Shown one piece after another: positions 4,911-6,320 of a DNA stretch of 6,320 nt (positions are counted from its first letter, which is position 1; each line of letters opens with the position of its first letter). The position numbers and the translations under genes are program-made. The DNA is from Actinobacteria bacterium UBA7422 (GTDB taxonomy: Bacteria > Actinomycetota > Actinomycetes > S36-B12), in the NCBI GenBank assembly GCA_002469525.1, contig DKME01000148.1, positions 1 through 6,320 of the forward strand, given 5' to 3'. The notes beneath the pieces were generated by a model, which saw nothing but the letters and a program-made list of their open reading frames with translations, was not told the origin of the DNA and ran no database searches.

Positions 4911-5624
4911 GTGGTGAAAATTGGGAATCTGTCCATTGGTGGGAAGTCGAAGACCCCGCTGCCCCCGTCGAAATACCGGATGGGTGGCAAACACTTTAAG
5001 AATGACAAAGCGTTCATAAAGACTGCGGTACGAGATGTGAGGCGCCTGGAAAAGTATTGCGGTCTGAATCCCGAGTCCTCACTACTCGACTGGGGTTGTG
5101 GCGCAGGTCGCCTGGCAATTGGCGTAAAGGAGTATTTCCCCTCGATCCGTGACTACCACGGAGTTGACGTTCAACGTGAATTAATCGACTGGGCGCAGGA
5201 AAATTTGGCGAGTGAAGGTTACCGGTTCACCTACGTTGACGTGAGTAACGAGCGGTACAACCCAGATGGTTCACCTGAGCGCACTTTGAGTGCGGATCCC
5301 CACAGTGTTGACGTGTTCTATGCCTATTCGGTGTTTAGTCACATGAACGCTGTTGACACCGCAGGGTATTTGGAATTACTAGGGCAAGCGCTCACGACGA
5401 CCGGTAAGGCATTCGTTACGTGCTTTGTTGAGGAAGACGTTCCTGACTGGGAAGAGAATCCTGCCGGTTATGGCCCGTTGGAGTGGAAAGGACGGCTGCA
5501 CTGCACTCGCTTCTCACGCCAGTACTTCGAATCCCTCGTGAACTTAGGGGGATTAGCGGTCGACCGTTTCGAGTACGGCCAAGAAACAGATGGCCAAAGT
5601 TTGTATATTTTACGGCGTCGGTGA
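4911..5624 (+). CDS. Class I SAM-dependent methyltransferase
   Basis: A 237-residue cytosolic protein with a single class I (Rossmann-like) methyltransferase domain that would transfer a methyl group from S-adenosylmethionine. Motif I is LLDWGCGAGRLAIG (residues 58-71, GxGxG-type SAM loop); the acidic residue of motif II is in HGVDVQRELIDWA, and the post-motif strand reads VDVFYAYSVFSHM, where small-molecule and sugar methyltransferases have their S(V/L)xxH segment. The acceptor is not readable; similar proteins occur in polysaccharide and natural-product loci. The start is GTG 4911 (or the adjacent GTG 4914); no earlier in-frame start exists after the TGA at 4884, and ATG 4980 (M24) would cut the conserved N-terminal region. 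The upstream promoter suggests a leaderless message. A 73-bp gap separates it from the next gene, which has its own promoter-like sequence. A role in modifying the nearby peptide cannot be excluded but has no direct support. Confidence 0.9.
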   Translation: MVKIGNLSIGGKSKTPLPPSKYRMGGKHFKNDKAFIKTAVRDVRRLEKYCGLNPESSLLDWGCGAGRLAIGVKEYFPSIRDYHGVDVQRELIDWAQENLASEGYRFTYVDVSNERYNPDGSPERTLSADPHSVDVFYAYSVFSHMNAVDTAGYLELLGQALTTTGKAFVTCFVEEDVPDWEENPAGYGPLEWKGRLHCTRFSRQYFESLVNLGGLAVDRFEYGQETDGQSLYILRRR

Positions 5625-5638
5625 CCCAAATTTCCAGC

Positions 5639-5667
5639 CTGATGGGTTAGGTTCAAGGACGTATATT
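5639..5667 (+). promoter_or_regulatory. Possible promoter of the secreted glycosidase gene
   Basis: TATATT (5662-5667) matches TATAAT in five of six bases and lies 17 bases after CTGATG (5639-5644), a weak -35 matching three of six. A transcript would start near 5674, giving a 5' leader of about 24 bases that includes the GAAAGG ribosome binding site at 5686-5691. Confidence 0.4.
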
Positions 5668-5697
5668 CAGCACCTTCCCTCATTTGAAAGGTTTTTC

Positions 5698-6320
5698 ATG
5701 CGTCGATCTTTTATTGCTGGTCTCGCGGCCCTTGCTTTTGCCGGCACCTCAATCATTGCGGTGCCTGGTGCCCAGGCAGACGTGCAGCCACTCCCTGAAG
5801 CGGCCTTTGGACTTCACGTTCCGCAGATCGCCAATGGTGGTGACCCCACTTCGACCTATGGCTCAATTCGACTCTGGGATTCGGGTGTCACTTGGGGTCA
5901 GGTGCAACAAAAAAAGAACTTGTTCTGGTGGACCGGCTTAGACAACGCGATTGCTAACGCTAACTCCCAAAAAGTCTCAACCATGTACGTGCTCGGTAGC
6001 ACTCCGAAATGGGCGGCAACTAATAAGAAGCAAGGTACCTACCCCAATAAGGGCGCAGCCTCGGTTCCCAAAATGAAAGACTGGAAGAACTGGGTCAAGG
6101 CGGTCACTTCTCGCTATGCCGAGAGTATCGACTCGTATCAAATTTGGAACGAAGCTGACCTGAAGAACTTCTGGGCTGGCACGCCCAAGCAGATGGCGGA
6201 GTTGACCCAAGCAGCTACCAAGATAATCCGGAAAAACGATCCGACAGCCAAGATTGTTAGCGCTAGCAGCACGGTGCGTCTGGCCAGCTCGTACAAGCGC
6301 TTTTTTCCCGAGTACCTCAA
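5698..6320 (+). CDS. Secreted clan GH-A-like (GH39/GH5-type) glycoside hydrolase, 3' end cut off by window
   Basis: The first 207 codons of an exported (beta/alpha)8-barrel glycosidase; the reading frame is open to the window end. The signal peptide is MRRSF followed by a hydrophobic stretch to about residue 22, with probable cleavage after AQA (residue 27). The RRSF pair resembles a Tat motif, but Sec export is equally possible. The mature part shows IRLWD with Trp60 and Asp61, VTWGQV, the strand MYVLGSTPKWAA (Trp105), and YQIWNEAD with the general acid/base Glu152 at the end of barrel strand 4. This order matches GH39-like and cellulase-fold enzymes acting on cell-surface or plant polysaccharides; the nucleophile Glu lies beyond the window. 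GAAAGG is six bases before the ATG and a TATATT box lies upstream, so it is likely its own transcription unit. Exact GH family and substrate are unresolved. Confidence 0.88.
   Translation, partial: MRRSFIAGLAALAFAGTSIIAVPGAQADVQPLPEAAFGLHVPQIANGGDPTSTYGSIRLWDSGVTWGQVQQKKNLFWWTGLDNAIANANSQKVSTMYVLGSTPKWAATNKKQGTYPNKGAASVPKMKDWKNWVKAVTSRYAESIDSYQIWNEADLKNFWAGTPKQMAELTQAATKIIRKNDPTAKIVSASSTVRLASSYKRFFPEYL

Noticed and set aside
5624..5647. ACCCA/TGGGT inverted repeat after the methyltransferase stop as a terminator
   Set aside because: The stem is only five pairs with a 14-base loop and there is no T run, so it is not a credible intrinsic terminator.
5684..5941. Plus-strand 85-codon frame overlapping the start of the glycosidase
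   Set aside because: It lies in another frame of the signal peptide and N-terminal domain; the 5698 frame has the ribosome binding site, signal peptide and catalytic motifs.

Overview
The window looks like a chromosomal accessory region from a high-to-moderate G+C Gram-positive bacterium, most likely an actinobacterium. The clues are a flavin/F420-type luciferase-like oxidoreductase of the MER-like kind, frequent GTG starts, 1-base TAATG stop/start overlaps, a gene that looks leaderless, and a secreted glycosidase with an arginine-rich signal peptide. G+C is only about half by eye, which would fit small-genome aquatic or soil Microbacteriaceae-like lineages; this placement is inference.

Positions 1-4210 hold a catabolic-looking cluster. 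A DHDPS/N-acetylneuraminate-lyase-family aldolase (1-764, minus, 3' end cut off) diverges across only 47 bp from a plus-strand operon. That operon encodes a DAO-type FAD oxidoreductase (812-2014), an SDR-fold protein (2014-2721), a Rid-family protein (2784-3218) and an LLM-class oxidoreductase (3218-4210). An amine or imino-acid oxidase, a Rid protein and a Schiff-base aldolase/dehydratase together suggest breakdown of a nitrogenous or sugar-acid compound, but no known pathway matches the set. Two members have lost family hallmark residues: the SDR has Ile where the catalytic Lys of YxxxK should be and a damaged cofactor glycine motif, and the Rid protein has Asn where archetypal RidA has its essential Arg.

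Positions 4211-4910 contain about 700 bp without a long gene. Within them, on the minus strand, is a 59-codon gene (4352-4531) with a strong ribosome binding site. It encodes an acidic leader ending in LTDQQIEEVTGG, followed by a 24-residue glycine-rich segment with one cysteine. This is the architecture of a double-glycine-leader peptide precursor (bacteriocin or RiPP). A 15-bp perfect palindrome lies just upstream of its ribosome binding site, and near-identical inverted 13-mers flank the gene. No maturation enzyme or exporter is visible in the window.

Positions 4911-6320 hold a class I SAM-dependent methyltransferase (4911-5624), apparently expressed from a promoter placed for a leaderless message, and the 5' part of a secreted clan GH-A-like glycoside hydrolase (5698 to the window end) with its own promoter and ribosome binding site. 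These two may belong to a neighbouring cell-surface or polysaccharide locus rather than to the catabolic operon.
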